Shown here piece by piece: positions 1 through 11,575 of a stretch of 64,000 nt of DNA. Below the pieces are notes generated by a model, which worked only from the letters and a program-made list of their open reading frames with translations, did no database searches and was not told the origin of the DNA. How positions within the stretch are numbered: the first letter of the stretch is position 1; each line of letters begins with the position of its first letter. A program made the position numbers and the translations under genes. The stretch is taken from contig JALNQF010000035.1 of NCBI GenBank assembly GCA_028456385.1, positions 1 through 64,000 on the forward strand, in the 5' to 3' direction. Origin of the DNA: Ophiosphaerella korrae. Taxonomy: Eukaryota; Ascomycota; Dothideomycetes; Pleosporales; Phaeosphaeriaceae.

Positions 1-821
1 AGCGAAAGGGTTGAACAGGCCAAATGCAGTATCTAAGCTGGCCATTGTGTTTAGAACGTGATTTTACGAGAAATAACCATAAGAAAACTCTGCTCAACCA
101 TGGGAAAACTCGGCCTAACCATGGGAAAATTCGGCCTAACCATGGGCTGAACGTCGGCTGTATTTCGGTGCCTCTTCTTGGTTAGGCCCATGGCATCCTT
201 GGCAAACCCATGGTTAGATGACATGCAGCCTGCTAGGTACACCGTATATCGCACGTATCTCCTATGGCGTTTACATGGGACGTGAGTCAGTTTCAAAAAG
301 TAGGTTTGATCTGATGGGCCAGTGCGTATTACGACCTGGTAGTTGCGTCAAGTTCAAATAGGTACGTAGTAGAACCTAATATGTACGAGGTCTTCCATAC
401 ACTTCTGTTGTCAGCGGTCTCTATCCAACGGCCCGACTCATTCCCCGCTCTCCAATGTCGGGCTGGACGACCAAATGCCATAGACTAGACATGCACAGGG
501 GCGCAATTGACTGCGGGACGGGACATGGATCAAAGAACGTGGCTGCTCCCGGGTTCGAGATTGATCATAGCTTCTGCTAGTCTACTACGGCAGTTTATTT
601 CTCTCACCAGACACCCAGGAGATTCCCAGTGGACCAAGTTCACGCGGCTGATCTCCTATGGAACGAACTACCGAAGTAGCACCTAAGCGCAAGTCTCATG
701 GCAGGTGACGCTATGGTCACGCCTCAATTCAACACGTATAAAGCGTCTTCAGGGTATGTGTATGCGAATATCACAGTCTACTCCAGCTTCACAAGTTCTC
801 CCTTGATTCGACTTTGATACT
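1..821. other. Upstream region of the secreted hydrolase
   Basis: I see no convincing gene here. The only longish frame is a minus-strand stretch at 51-296 whose repetitiveness comes from a 21-bp tandem repeat (listed separately). A TATAAA box lies at 737-742, about 80 bp before the hydrolase start codon, so the last 100 bases are probably its core promoter. Confidence 0.6.
75..147. repeat. 21-bp tandem repeat, about 3.5 copies
   Basis: Units start at 75, 96, 117 and 138 (partial), each beginning AACCAT and sharing a GGGAAAA(C/T)TCGGCCT-like body; the first unit is the most diverged. The unit length is a multiple of three, so on the minus strand the repeat reads as heptads around P-M-V-R-P. 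There is no other sign of coding. Confidence 0.8.
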
Positions 822-2313
822 ATGAAGCTCCTCGCTCTATCTCTTGTTGGCCTCGCTCTATCTCTTGTTGGCCTCCGGGTCATTGCTGGTCAAGCTAAAG
901 AAGCATGTGATGCCGCCTGTCAAGCAGCTTTCAAAGGTGCCCTACAATTCGAGCAGTCTAACTGGGTCTCGAAGAACGTGTCAGCAGAAGAGCTCTACAC
1001 AGTTCCAGCCAACGCAGCCAACGCGAAACCTGGAGATCTGCTAAGATGGGAAGACTTGTCACGCCAAGTGGTCAACACCAAATTTACAACCCCAGCGGGC
1101 ATGTCTCTCTCACGCTTTCTCTACATGACCGAAGATATCGATCGGAAACCTATCCCCGCCAGCGCCTTTGTACTGCTGCCTTACACCAACCCTAAACCAG
1201 GCAAACCACTTCGAACTGTGGTGTGGACACACGGCACGGCAGGAAGGTCAGTTTAACAGGTCTCCGTTCTTTGAACATAAGCTAATATGACGAATAGAAT
1301 TCGCAACTGTGCACCATCCAATCACAAAGATCTGTACTATGAGTGGTCTGGTGTCTATGAGTTGGCTTTGGCTGGATATGCCGTCATCGCACCTGATTAT
1401 GCTGGACAAGGATCAGACATTCGTCAAGGTTTCATGTACGAAGCTGGCTACCTACACGCCGCAGATGTTGCATACGGATTAGTTGCTGCCCGCAAGAATG
1501 CCTTCCTAGGCAAGTTGCTCTCACAAGAGTACGTCGTTGTGGGCCACAGTGAGGGTGGAATGATAGCTTGGAGGACAAACGAGCGACTTGCCATGCCCGA
1601 TCAGCAGGAGTTGCTCAAGGCTGGCAAGTTCTTGGGCTCTGTTGCAAACTCACCTGCGCTTCGCCCACTTGATCTCATTCCAGAGTCAATCCGGCGAGCT
1701 AACGGTGGGCCAATTGGTGACGCTGTATCCGTCTTCTTCCTCCAGTCCCTCGCGCTCCTTATCCCTAGCTTCAACCTCAAGGACTACGTCACCGACACTG
1801 TACTAGGCCGAATTCCTCTTTTGGACCAGGGCTGTCTACAAGTAGGAAGGGCACTATTCTCGAATCTAACGAGTGCCGAGCTGTTTAAGAATCTTGATTG
1901 GCTCAAACTTCCTGCTGTTGTTGATTGGCAAAAACGCTACAATGGTGCTGGTCCTCACGCACTTGCCGCACCTATGCTTGTAAGTCGATTTTTCGTTTTA
2001 TCAAAACCATAAAACTAATTATTTTCAGGTCGTCGTAGGTATCACAGACATTCTGGTCTACGCAAACAACACCCAGTCAGACTTCAACAGGACCTGCAAA
2101 TCTTTCCCAGATAGTCGCGCTACTCTTCGTTTGTACCCAGAAAGTGATCACAATGCTGCAACTCAGACATCGTTACGCGACATTCTCGAATGGGTCAAGG
2201 ACCGATTTGACGGTGTTAAGGTGGCCCAGGGATGCCAAACCCAAACCGTGGAATTGCTTACCGACCGGTCTAAGAACGTTGGCTCGTTCTATTCAGGCAC
2301 TAATGGTGATTAA
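822..2313 (+). CDS. Secreted alpha/beta-hydrolase, secretory-lipase-like
   Basis: Three exons: 822-1246, 1298-1979 and 2029-2313, with introns of 51 and 49 bp whose phases join cleanly into 463 residues. The N-terminus (MKLLALSLVG...) is a hydrophobic signal peptide, so the protein is expected to be secreted. An alpha/beta-hydrolase core is visible: WTHGTAG oxyanion-type strand near 135, nucleophile elbow GHSEGG with Ser226, and plausible acid and base Asp376 (GITDILV) and His410 (PESDHNA). The fold and the length fit fungal secretory lipases (LIP family), which cleave acyl esters outside the cell. The substrate cannot be read from sequence, and an esterase is equally possible. The signal peptide contains an exact in-frame 7-residue duplication (LALSLVG twice). 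A TATAAA box lies 80 bp upstream of the ATG. Confidence 0.82.
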
Positions 2314-4001
2314 AACTACAAATAATTCTGCATTCAAATAGTAGTAATTGCGAGGAGGATTCATAGTACATACTTTTAGGTCCGCATCCTATAAATTCTA
2401 TAATACTCTAAGCTTCAACCTCATTTGCGACTTACGGATTGATGCTCCTTAGGCTGCATATCTCTTGGCCAATCTTAACCCCCTATGTTTCAGTGGTCCT
2501 AAGGTCTGCCTGGCCGCCTTCGACAGGCAAGCCTGTGATTTTAATCATCAAGTCATATCCATACCAAGGCAACCGTAGAATTGAGCCTTCACAGCGCTTA
2601 TCAATATGCCGCCCTTTGCTGGGATTCGTATCCAGACGTCTCGATCTTGCATGCGCTGCCATTCTTGATGTCAAAGATGCACACCTTTCCGTTCGCATTC
2701 CTAGCACGAATTTCAAGTGTAATTGAAGTTGCAGCCTTAATCCGGACAATCGACTAATTAGCACTCTTGGTCTGCCTGACTTTGCATGCTTAAGAGTACT
2801 AAAACGTCCTCTCAAAGACACAATCGATGCCGATACATCTGCCGCGCACTACAACATTCCGCCCCTGGTAAGATTCTAAGCCAATCACCAAACCTGGCAG
2901 AATCGCCCCTTGCAAGCGGCAGCTCAGTTCCCCAGGAACACTTCCACAGCACCCCTGTGATTCTTGAATCCGATGGTTTGGTCTGGTAAGTCGGCCCTAC
3001 TTTTGACTGGTTCAATAGTTACTAAGCGAAGACAGAATCGGGACGCGTAGCAAGGGTTAGAAAGTCGAACGATCTGTGTGTGCCATCCTTGTAGAACGCA
3101 AAATACCTACCGTTTTGAGTTAGTGTACGGCTTTAGAATACTATGTACGTACCTGATCTCCAATATTCATGACTGCATTATCCGGCCTTTGGACTATCCA
3201 TCCTCGTATACTACAATCGCTGGGGGACTTTCGACTCAACTCCGGAACACGATGAGGTGAGAGTCTCGGTCTTTTAAGGGCTGGATACATCGTGAATTCT
3301 TCCTACGTCACTTCTTACTTTCGTAGAAGGTTAGCGACGTGCGAATTCTGGAAGAGATATTGATTGCGAGAATATGCAACGTTTGGCTTAGAAAGGTGGA
3401 GTAGATGCATCTTTTTTATCAAGTCTGGAGAATTGAGCCCTGCATCTTTTACATGTCTAACTTATATCCCAATTACTTTTGACGCATTCCATTCCCTATC
3501 AAAATAGTAGGGTATTCGCATTGATATGTAACAGTGCAAACCTACCATGATTTCGTTCTGGAATACGCTGGCACGAATTACTATCACATGGCTATCGAAT
3601 TTACAAGTGCGAATGGACAGCGCGAAGCTAAGGTTAACAGGTTTATAGATCAAGAGATTACCATGGTCATTGTCGCGGCGAATGAATTATTATGAAGATC
3701 ACAAGCCCACCTGCGCGATCTTGGGAACCTATTTGACTTGATGTGCTCCAAATTCGCCAGAGGTGGAGATTATGAAATGCTAGGGAAATGCTTTTTGTAG
3801 GTGAGGTCTGCAAAAGAAGTCACTATGGTATTCCGACAAGAATATCTGATCGCCTGAGCAAAGCTGCGTGGCACAGTTCCATGGACATAGCCGTATTGGA
3901 GAAGGCAGCCTCAAAGTTGAGTCGATTACTTCGATCGTGAATTAAACTGCTCCTGGAAGTTTTAGTAGTTATCTAGGCATAACCAATCGCACAACACTAG
4001 T
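2314..4001. other. Intergenic, no gene recognised
   Basis: About 1.7 kb between the hydrolase and the frameshifted gene. Open frames on both strands are short (at most 112 codons), overlap each other and show no motif or plausible splice structure. It could hold decayed sequence, but nothing is recognisable. Confidence 0.5.
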
Positions 4002-6646
4002 ATGGCAAACGAGGTTACTGTTGCTGCGGCAAACCTCAACTTCGACTTCACACTGGTGAAGTATGAAGCACCGAAAGAATACCATGGCCTTGGAAGCGCT
4101 CTCTCGGCGAACAGAAAAAACAATGCTGAACTAGGGTTAGGTCATGTTATCGCGAGGCAGCTTGGCGCACTCTTCGAGGATGTCCGCCCCGCCACCCCAA
4201 AGTTGCTGGAAGCGTATGGCAAGCGAGCATCAGAGATAGCACAAGCGTCGAAGGAAACTTCAGAACCATTCGCTAACAGACCCTTTGGAAATTTCATAGG
4301 AATCGATGGAATCTCGATATGGGCTCCAGCAACGTCATCGAAAGCCGCGCTACACGTCCACTTATTAGCTTGCCTGCTTGCCCGAATGTGGACTGCACCG
4401 GAATCTATCGCTATCTGGGTAGAATTAGTATCAGAACGCAGGAAGGATATCGCAAGCAAAGTAGAAAGAGGAGGACCAGTGAAATTCTCACTTGCTGCAG
4501 CTGCAGCAGGACAAGACATCTCTCGGCCTCAGCTTGCTTCATTGGATACGATTGCAAGGGCATGGCTTCGTACCGCCGACCATGCCTTCAGTAGAACCAA
4601 AAGCAGCTCGAACTTATTCTCAAAAACGTCAATTTTCCCATCAACGGTGACACCACAGTGTCCTCAAGTGTCATAGAGTCCTGGATAATGGCTGTGCAAA
4701 CCATGGGCAACCTCATTTCAGGTATGCCACAGGCTGCCCATGATGGATCAGCAATACTAGGCCTCACAGCTTGGCACTTGTATCCAGACATCAGTGTCTT
4801 CGGCCCTGAGCTGGTAGAAGTTAAGGTGAAAGATCCACTCGTACCTGATAGAGGCATTTTGCCAGTAGGACTTTCTAGAAGACATTGCGATGATGGGAAG
4901 GAGAGTGGCCTATTGGCCTTTATCCTTGAAGCAACTGCGACACTATGGGAAGTCGGTTATGGTTAATAAAGAGTTAGGCGTTAGTGCGGGAATTACTATT
5001 TCGCAACTCAGCCTCGTCATCTATGGTGTTCTGCTTTCTGAATGGCAACTTAACGGCCTGGATGCTGACCTCATTGCTACTACGATTGTTAGAATAGCCG
5101 ACCAAATAACCTGGACTCCAAGTGAGACAGCCCACGGTAAAGGATTAATGAAATTACTGAGCGATAGTGCTTCAAGATACCGTGAGCGAGCTACCTTCGA
5201 TCCGGATTTGAGCCATAAATTGATACAATTGGGCCGCCGAAGGGCAAAAAACCTGATAGGTGGGAGCCAGAACAAGGTGACGAGAGCCGTAGTGGCTTTT
5301 TTTTTCAACTGTCTGAAGCCATATCAGTTCATGGCCTCGGATAAAAGCGCCCCAGGTGAATATATGATCCGATGCGTAGCAGGCAGTATTTATGCTCCGA
5401 GCTCCGAACAAGACAGGCCATGGATGTATGCTACGGCATCCCCAGTACAATCCGATCATGGGAAGTTTCTAGCATATTGTAGATGGTTGCCTGCGGGATG
5501 TTTGAGCCTTATCCCTGCAACAGGGGAAACATTCACTCGCGACGCGGAAATGATATTCGAGTCATTCCCAAAGCCCCTGAAGATCAGTGCAGCCAAAAAT
5601 CCTGAAAAGCCTACCTACCATTACATTCTTGGCGACTACATGGGGGCAGCGCTATTTGTGCAGGAGCCAAAACCTACTCTGGACGAATCAGAAGCACCAT
5701 GCTCGATAGCGTCTGTGTTGCTCTGTTGTATGACAATCTGCCAGGCACAACCATAAACGTCAATGCCCTTAACAGAAGCCTGATTGAAAGACAATGGGCT
5801 CGTGTCCTGAACGTGAAAGGATATTTTTCTATACCCGAAGCTTTTTCCATTCTTGCGTATTTTGATTCTGGTCATGACATACACCCAGATCAACTAGCCG
5901 GTGTATTTGCACTGTCATCTGAAGACTCATTGTTCGTTTGCCGTTCCGTAAGTTTGAAAGCGATATTTGAAAAATTAAATCTAATTATTCATAGTTGGTT
6001 CAAGATCCATATAAGACGCATGCCGGAAAAGATCAGCTCATTCAGAGAATCCTCGGGAATGTTGGCAAACCTGGAATTACATTCTTGGTTCCTCCCCAAA
6101 ACCCGATGATACGCGAAATAGATTCAAGTAGCTGGAAATTTGCCGCGTATCAACCATTTGATGGGAAGATCTCGCAATCCTTTAAAAATACATCTATGCA
6201 CCTATCATTCACAGATTATCACGTACCTATATATGACGGTTCCCGGGGAGCATACGACAACCAGGTATCACTCCTCGAATCGGTAATATCAGTACGCGAT
6301 AGGGGACAATGGGTTACTGATGTAGATCCGCTATCACGAGTTCCTCAGCTTCCTTGGTATGGTTTTCAAGAAATGCGCGAAAATAGATTCCTACATGCGC
6401 AACTGGTGAGGCTTCCAGTCCAAAGCGAGTGTCAGCACCAAAAGGACCACAATCCAAATCAAGAAGTCATTGCCATTGATAGCTGGGATGAGTTGCTAGA
6501 TAAACCTGATGGAATCGTTGTCATACGTACTGGGGGTAACTGCCACTGTGACCCAAGATGTGAAGAGTCCAGTGTGACAATATGTCCCTCTGAGGTATGT
6601 TGGAGCTGTATAAAACTATCTCATACCCTTCATACATTTATTTACT
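4002..6646 (+). pseudogene. Frameshifted conserved fungal gene, no named domain
   Basis: A start at 4002 (MANEVTVAAANLNFDF) opens a frame that continues only by switching phase: frame 3 to about 4595, frame 2 to about 4890, frame 3 to about 5695, then frame 2 to 5947. A 47-bp intron (5948-5994, GTAAGT...ATAG) joins the last part, which ends at 6646. Each segment reads as ordinary protein right up to the switch. From memory the pieces resemble one large (about 850-residue) hypothetical protein found in many filamentous ascomycetes, but I know no function and see no catalytic motif. The first switch could be spliced (4591-4658, phase-compatible), but the bases removed read as sensible protein and lack a branch site; the other two have no splice explanation. 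I therefore call it a pseudogene with at least two single-base indels. A 9-T run near 5298 is in frame. Confidence 0.65.
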
Positions 6647-7499
6647 AGATCATGTATGTAAGAAGGCACTGGTTCTAGCTAGTTGAAATGTTATTCACAA
6701 AGTTCACCACCCTCAAATGAGTTGGTCAAGCAACAACTCGAAATGTTAATAGGGTCCATATTGGCTACTGTATCCTTTTCATACCTGTTTCCTCTAATCT
6801 TCCAATTCTCCTCCGATTCTTCCTTTCCAGTCTGCGCAACAATCAACCATGAAATTATTATAAACTCTACCGAACGCAAATTTACTGCCTTTTGTGCTGA
6901 CAATGGGTCATGATCATTGGAACCATCAAGAAAGTGCTTGAACAGGACCCGTAATTCCCTAGCCTGATGGGAAGGTCCGATAAGCTCTCGATATGTGTCT
7001 AGGAAATTGATTTTGGGCCATTGAATTCCTTGGTGGTGCTATGACAGGCTGATCAAGGTCGGGGCATAGCATCAGCGCATACAAGGGCAAGTCTCTATTC
7101 TTTCCACATCAATAAAAACTACCCAGGATCATTCTTTTCGTATTGCTTTATTTTGAATGTGTAGCTGCCGCGCTGTAGAAAAAAACAAAGTTCAAATGAA
7201 GGCAGCATGTTGTTTATTTGCTACTATTTTAAGCTGCGCTCGGTCGCCCACATCGCAATGTTGCGGGAACTGTCGAGGGTATTAATGATGATGTTATAAA
7301 TGATGAGTGGTTACTGTAAGAAAAGGTAATGACTTACGTATCTTTACTTTCATCCATCGCTTTGGATGCGATTGTCTTATGTACGTGCCAAAATCACATT
7401 TGAAGGTGTCAGGCCTCCGGAGTCGTTATGGCATTCAGCGAAGCCCGGTGAATAATCGATGGGGCACCGAGTGGATTCACGAAGGCAGCCATGCCCACG
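6647..7499. other. Intergenic, no gene recognised
   Basis: Sequence between the frameshifted gene and the zinc-finger gene. A 76-codon frame at 6683-6913 overlaps one on the other strand and has no recognisable feature. The right end is the 3' flank of the zinc-finger gene. Confidence 0.5.
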
Positions 7500-8204
7500 T
7501 CAAACTTCGATCATTTTAACCATCTCAGCTTTTTCAATCTCTTCAGCCTCCTCGTCCTCCTCAGTCTCTTCATCCTCTTCAATTTCCTCGTACGCTTCAA
7601 CCCACATGCCGTCCCATATGCCATCCGTGTTGCAATTGAGGCAGGTTTCATGGTCGCAACCAGTTGGCTGAGTGAAATCATACTCATCCCAGTCTTCTTC
7701 AGCAAGATCAGCGACATTAGCGACATCTGCGCTCTGAACTAGAACAACTTCAAACGCAGGTTCCTTGATGTTGACCACAGCGACCGCATCTTCCTCGTCC
7801 TCGATCACGGGTTCAGTTGCAGGCATCTTTTCCTCAGCCGCAGTGGATTTCTCGCTGACCTTCTCCTGCTCTTTCTCTTTTGCTCCAACGACAACCCCAA
7901 CCTTCTTGAACATTCCAACTGCAGGCGCATTGCCGCCAATCTTGGTAAAACGACCACCAGAGCCCATTTTCTTATTGGCCTCATTGATGTTGATGCTGCG
8001 CATTTCCTGGCTTTGTTTTGGCTTACTACTCTCTGGATCGTTGCTTGCTGTTAGCTTTTTCATGTCAGCAAGCCGTTGCCGGTGATTGTGGTCGTATGAA
8101 CGTAGGTGGTTCTCATAGTCGAGTTGACGGGGGTATCCCTTGTCGCATATCGTGCAGTTAAAGAGACGTACGGCGGCAGGGAGGGGGTTATTGCGTGGTG
8201 GCAT
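7500..8204 (-). CDS. C2H2 zinc-finger protein with acidic C-terminus
   Basis: A single-exon frame of 234 residues starting MPPRNNPLPAAV. Near residues 17-38 there is one C2H2 finger: CTICDKGYPRQLDYENHLRSYDHNH region with Cys17, Cys20 and the paired histidines, followed by a basic RQRLADMKK helix. This finger type (HxxSYDHxHxQR) is the one found in the GPATCH8/ZNF804 group and in related small fungal proteins linked to RNA processing; that link is family knowledge. A second pair, CDHETC..C, lies near 185-195 and the last 30 residues are almost all Glu/Asp. It is divergent from the Mcp1 gene across 210 bp. A nuclear role is likely, but the exact function is unknown. Confidence 0.75.
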   Translation of the reverse strand: MPPRNNPLPAAVRLFNCTICDKGYPRQLDYENHLRSYDHNHRQRLADMKKLTASNDPESSKPKQSQEMRSININEANKKMGSGGRFTKIGGNAPAVGMFKKVGVVVGAKEKEQEKVSEKSTAAEEKMPATEPVIEDEEDAVAVVNIKEPAFEVVLVQSADVANVADLAEEDWDEYDFTQPTGCDHETCLNCNTDGIWDGMWVEAYEEIEEDEETEEDEEAEEIEKAEMVKMIEV

Positions 8205-8414
8205 GGCAACGGTTTGATGTTGAAGTGGCTGAGAGAAGAAATTTGTATTAGTTGTTGTGTATAGAATGCGTGATTATACTGAGCGATGTGAGGGCGTGTT
8301 GACGGCCCCACTTAAAGCGCCTCGGCTCAGCACAGACGTAGATTTCTCACCACGAATCAACGTCATTGCAATCTGACTTGCCTTACATCGCCTCTACCAA
8401 GACCTAACACCACA

Positions 8415-9437
8415 ATGTCGTCTCTAAAGGAGGTCGACCTACCGCCGGTAGACGACGAAGAAGCGGGCGTTATGGGGCTTACAGAAGTGGACCCTTCGCC
8501 CGTAGAAGAAACACCAGTTGAATACAAGGAAAAGAGCTACTTCCCCGACCAGCAGCAAGGTGAAAGTTGGGGCCCAGGTGCCGATGGAGTGAGCAGAACA
8601 GGAACGCTAGGACTGCGATTAGGAGACCATGGCGTAGCCTGGTGGCGTACGTCTTCATCCTCAAGCATACTTGTAAAGCATATCTTACTAACGCTATACA
8701 TAGTCACAAGAGTCCAAAGATACTCGACCTACGCCTTCTCGGTCTTCACATCCTTCCACATCGCGAACGTCGCCTTAATCCCGCTCGCAACACACTCTGT
8801 CGCCGAAAGTAACCGTTACCTACTCCTCACACGACCGTATTACCAGTCCCTCCTCACAGAACCCCTCCTCGTGGGCCTTCCACTAGTCGCCCATGTGAGC
8901 TCAGGCATAGCGCTACGCTTATACCGACGTAGCAAGGCGCTTCAACGATATGGCGCAGAAACGAGCAATGATCGCAGGAGAATACCGTGGCCTGCGATAA
9001 GCGGTACCAGTGCGCTAGGCTATGCGCTTGTACCATTTGCGAGCTTCCATGTTTGGTCCACGAGGATATTACCTCTATATGCGCATGGAGATTCGTCGCT
9101 TGTAAATTTGAGTTACATTTCGCATGGGTTCGCGCTGCATCCTGCCATTTCGTTTGCGGGGTTCACTGCGCTTGTTGGGTTGGGCGCGTGGCATATCGTT
9201 TGGGGCACGGCGAAGTGGATAGGATTTGCGCCGTCACAAGTCTCGCCTAGTGAGTCTCAGAAGGCACTAGTGAGGAAGAGGAGGTGGTATGGTATCAATG
9301 CTATATCAGCAGTCATCACAGGTCTTTGGTTAGCAGGTGGATTGGGAGTTATTGGACGTGACGGCAAAGTTATTGGATGGATTGGGAAAGAGTACGATGA
9401 GTTGTATAGGTATATTCCGTTCCTTGGAACTAGCTGA
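8415..9437 (+). CDS. MCP1: Mitochondrial outer-membrane protein Mcp1
   Basis: Two exons, 8415-8646 and 8704-9437. The 57-bp intron (GTACGT, CTTACTAACG branch site, TAG) is divisible by three, so the unspliced frame stays open; splicing gives WWLTRVQRYST, a better fit, and 321 residues. After a soluble acidic N-terminus there are about five membrane segments, starting at YAFSVFTSFHIANVALIPLA, with conserved His residues in the helices. This is the pattern of the Mcp1 family (DUF1691), which in yeast compensates for loss of ER-mitochondria contacts and supports mitochondrial lipid homeostasis. Identification rests on recall of the family. Its 3' end faces the maltase gene 71 bp away. Confidence 0.72.
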   Translation: MSSLKEVDLPPVDDEEAGVMGLTEVDPSPVEETPVEYKEKSYFPDQQQGESWGPGADGVSRTGTLGLRLGDHGVAWWRTSSSSSILVKHILLTLYIVTRVQRYSTYAFSVFTSFHIANVALIPLATHSVAESNRYLLLTRPYYQSLLTEPLLVGLPLVAHVSSGIALRLYRRSKALQRYGAETSNDRRRIPWPAISGTSALGYALVPFASFHVWSTRILPLYAHGDSSLVNLSYISHGFALHPAISFAGFTALVGLGAWHIVWGTAKWIGFAPSQVSPSESQKALVRKRRWYGINAISAVITGLWLAGGLGVIGRDGKVIGWIGKEYDELYRYIPFLGTS

Positions 9438-9508
9438 GTAAACAGCTTGGATAGAAGGGAAGAGTAGAGATGTGGATGTGTATTGCATTGTAATATACCC
9501 TTAGAGCG

Positions 9509-11266
9509 CTAGTAGTTGATGTATATCCTACCTTCGAGCGGCTGCAGAGCATCTGGCGAAACCTTTCTGTACGAACTTACGAGGACCCTCATGTCCCTTG
9601 TGTCAGGAAGAGGTTGTTTTTCGGTCGTGAAGTTTACCGCCACAGTCGCTGTCCTGTCGAAGTATCGTTTCTTGTAAATGAATGTGCTCAGGTTATTCAT
9701 ATCAAGCAACTCGAAAGTCCCATAAACGAAAACATTTTTGTGCTCTTTTCGTAGTCGGAGCACACGTTTATAAAATGACAATACGCTGTTCTCATCCTTC
9801 TCCTGTTTTGCTGCATTAATCTCTTTATAAGCGTCATGAACTCTCATCCACGGTGGGCTCGTTGAGAAGCCGGTATTGATGCTTTCATCCCACTGAAATG
9901 GCAATCGAGCATGGTCTCTCGCCATCAATTGTAGACCTTTCTTAATCCTCTCCTTCCTCGTAGGATCTGTACCATTCTCGGACAGTCGAATTGCTTCAGC
10001 CCAACAATTTTTGGACTCCACGTCCTTATATTCTTCCATATCCCATTCCTTTGGCGCGTTAATCATGCCGATTTCCTGACCCTGATACAAGAACAGTGAT
10101 CCTGTTTGCCCGACAAGCCATACTGCCAACATTTTCGCGCTTTGTTCGCGCCATTCAGGATTCTCATTCACGAAGCGCGATACACTACGGCCGTTATCAT
10201 GGTTCTCGTTGAAAACTGTGGTCCATGCATCGGTACCTTCGATAAAGCATTGCCATTTCTCAACAATTCGCTTCATCTGTGGTAATGTCCAGGCCGCGCC
10301 GTCGTACTTTTCGTTAGATCCTGGTGGGCCTTGACCGAGATGTGTGATGTCAAATTGAAAAACCATATCTAGTTCTTGTTGTAGAGCGCTGATGTACGGT
10401 AAAACTGACTCTGTTTCGGAGCAAAGCGATAGCTCACCCACGGTAACAATTGCCTGTCCGTCATACGTCCGATAATTTGAGAGTACCTCGCGATTTATTT
10501 CCTTAATGTACTCATGCATACGTGGGCCGTTACACCACATCTGTGCCGCAGGCTGCACGTAACTTGAGGGGTCTGTGATGGGCGCATCGGCGAATGGAAG
10601 TACTTTGGAGTACTTGTTGACCGTATCAACGCGGAAGCCATCAATGCCCTTGTCAAGCCAGAAACGCATCGCTGAGTCATATATCGCGCGTCGGCACTCT
10701 CCATTTTCCCAATTCAGATCAGGCTGCGACTTGTCGTAGAGGTGGAGATAGTATTCTTGAGTAAGCTCATCCCAAGTCCACGTCCCTCCAGCGAAATACG
10801 AGCGGTAGTTCGTTGGCGGCATACGGTTTCCTTGCGCATCGTACCGTGCCGGCTTCCAGAAGTACCATTCTCGCTTTGGATTGTCTTTTGAGCTTCGACT
10901 TTCTTTGAACCACTTGTGCTGGTCGCTCGTATGATTGACGACCAGATCGAGAATGATCTTTATGTCATTTTTGTGGCACGCCTCTATCAGGAGTTCGACG
11001 TCTGCAACCGTACCATAGGGACGGTAAACGTTTTCGTAATCCGATATATCATAACCCATATCAACCTGCGGAGAGTCGAACATGGGAGAGATCCATACTA
11101 CGTCTATGCCCAGGGAAGCAATATAGTCGATCTTTTGCAGTATTCCTGGAATATCTCCCCAGCCATCACCGTTGCTATCCTTGAATGATGCTGGGTAGAT
11201 TTGATAGAAGACTGATTCTTTCCACCACACGCGCTTGTGGTATTGAGGATCTGCATGCGGGGGCAT
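9509..11266 (-). CDS. GH13 alpha-glucosidase (maltase)
   Basis: An intact, intronless frame of 585 residues, the usual size for fungal MAL-type alpha-glucosidases. All GH13 regions are visible: DLVVNHTSD (region I, about 107), GFRVDTVN with nucleophile Asp214, TVGELS with acid/base Glu278, and NENHDNGRS with Asp357. The residue right after the nucleophile is Thr; in yeast enzymes Thr there marks alpha-1,4 (maltose) specificity and Val marks isomaltase, so maltase is the better call. There is no signal peptide, so the enzyme is cytosolic and needs a permease to supply substrate. It is divergent from exactly such a permease across 1 kb, which holds a MITE-like insertion. Unlike the permease, this gene shows no damage. 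Confidence 0.93.
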   Translation of the reverse strand: MPPHADPQYHKRVWWKESVFYQIYPASFKDSNGDGWGDIPGILQKIDYIASLGIDVVWISPMFDSPQVDMGYDISDYENVYRPYGTVADVELLIEACHKNDIKIILDLVVNHTSDQHKWFKESRSSKDNPKREWYFWKPARYDAQGNRMPPTNYRSYFAGGTWTWDELTQEYYLHLYDKSQPDLNWENGECRRAIYDSAMRFWLDKGIDGFRVDTVNKYSKVLPFADAPITDPSSYVQPAAQMWCNGPRMHEYIKEINREVLSNYRTYDGQAIVTVGELSLCSETESVLPYISALQQELDMVFQFDITHLGQGPPGSNEKYDGAAWTLPQMKRIVEKWQCFIEGTDAWTTVFNENHDNGRSVSRFVNENPEWREQSAKMLAVWLVGQTGSLFLYQGQEIGMINAPKEWDMEEYKDVESKNCWAEAIRLSENGTDPTRKERIKKGLQLMARDHARLPFQWDESINTGFSTSPPWMRVHDAYKEINAAKQEKDENSVLSFYKRVLRLRKEHKNVFVYGTFELLDMNNLSTFIYKKRYFDRTATVAVNFTTEKQPLPDTRDMRVLVSSYRKVSPDALQPLEGRIYINY

Positions 11267-11575
11267 GTTGCCTGTGACCAGGCAGACGGGAAGGCAAGTG
11301 AGAATTGGATGCTCTTAAGGAACCGAGTTGAATGATCTTACATCAAGTTCACACTTTAAAATATGATCCTTTCCACTGATAATGGAAGAAAGTCGCGAGA
11401 ATGGAAGGGATGTTGGATAAACCCCGCCGAATGTTGAGCCCCTCATTAGTATTACCTATGATCACGGAATGGGCTAAATTCTTCATTAAATTAGTACCTG
11501 TTACATGCAGATGCCGGTTTAAAGAGATGGCACAGTTGTTGTGAGTCGTGCGAGTGGCGTGTCGTAATGCTCTCG

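Noticed and set aside
4591..4658. Phase-compatible intron that would remove the first frame switch of the 4-6.6 kb gene
   Set aside because: The removed bases read as sensible protein in frame 2, there is no branch site, and the other two switches have no splice solution.
6683..6913. 76-codon frame after the frameshifted gene
   Set aside because: It overlaps a similar-sized frame on the other strand and has no motif, splice link or promoter evidence.
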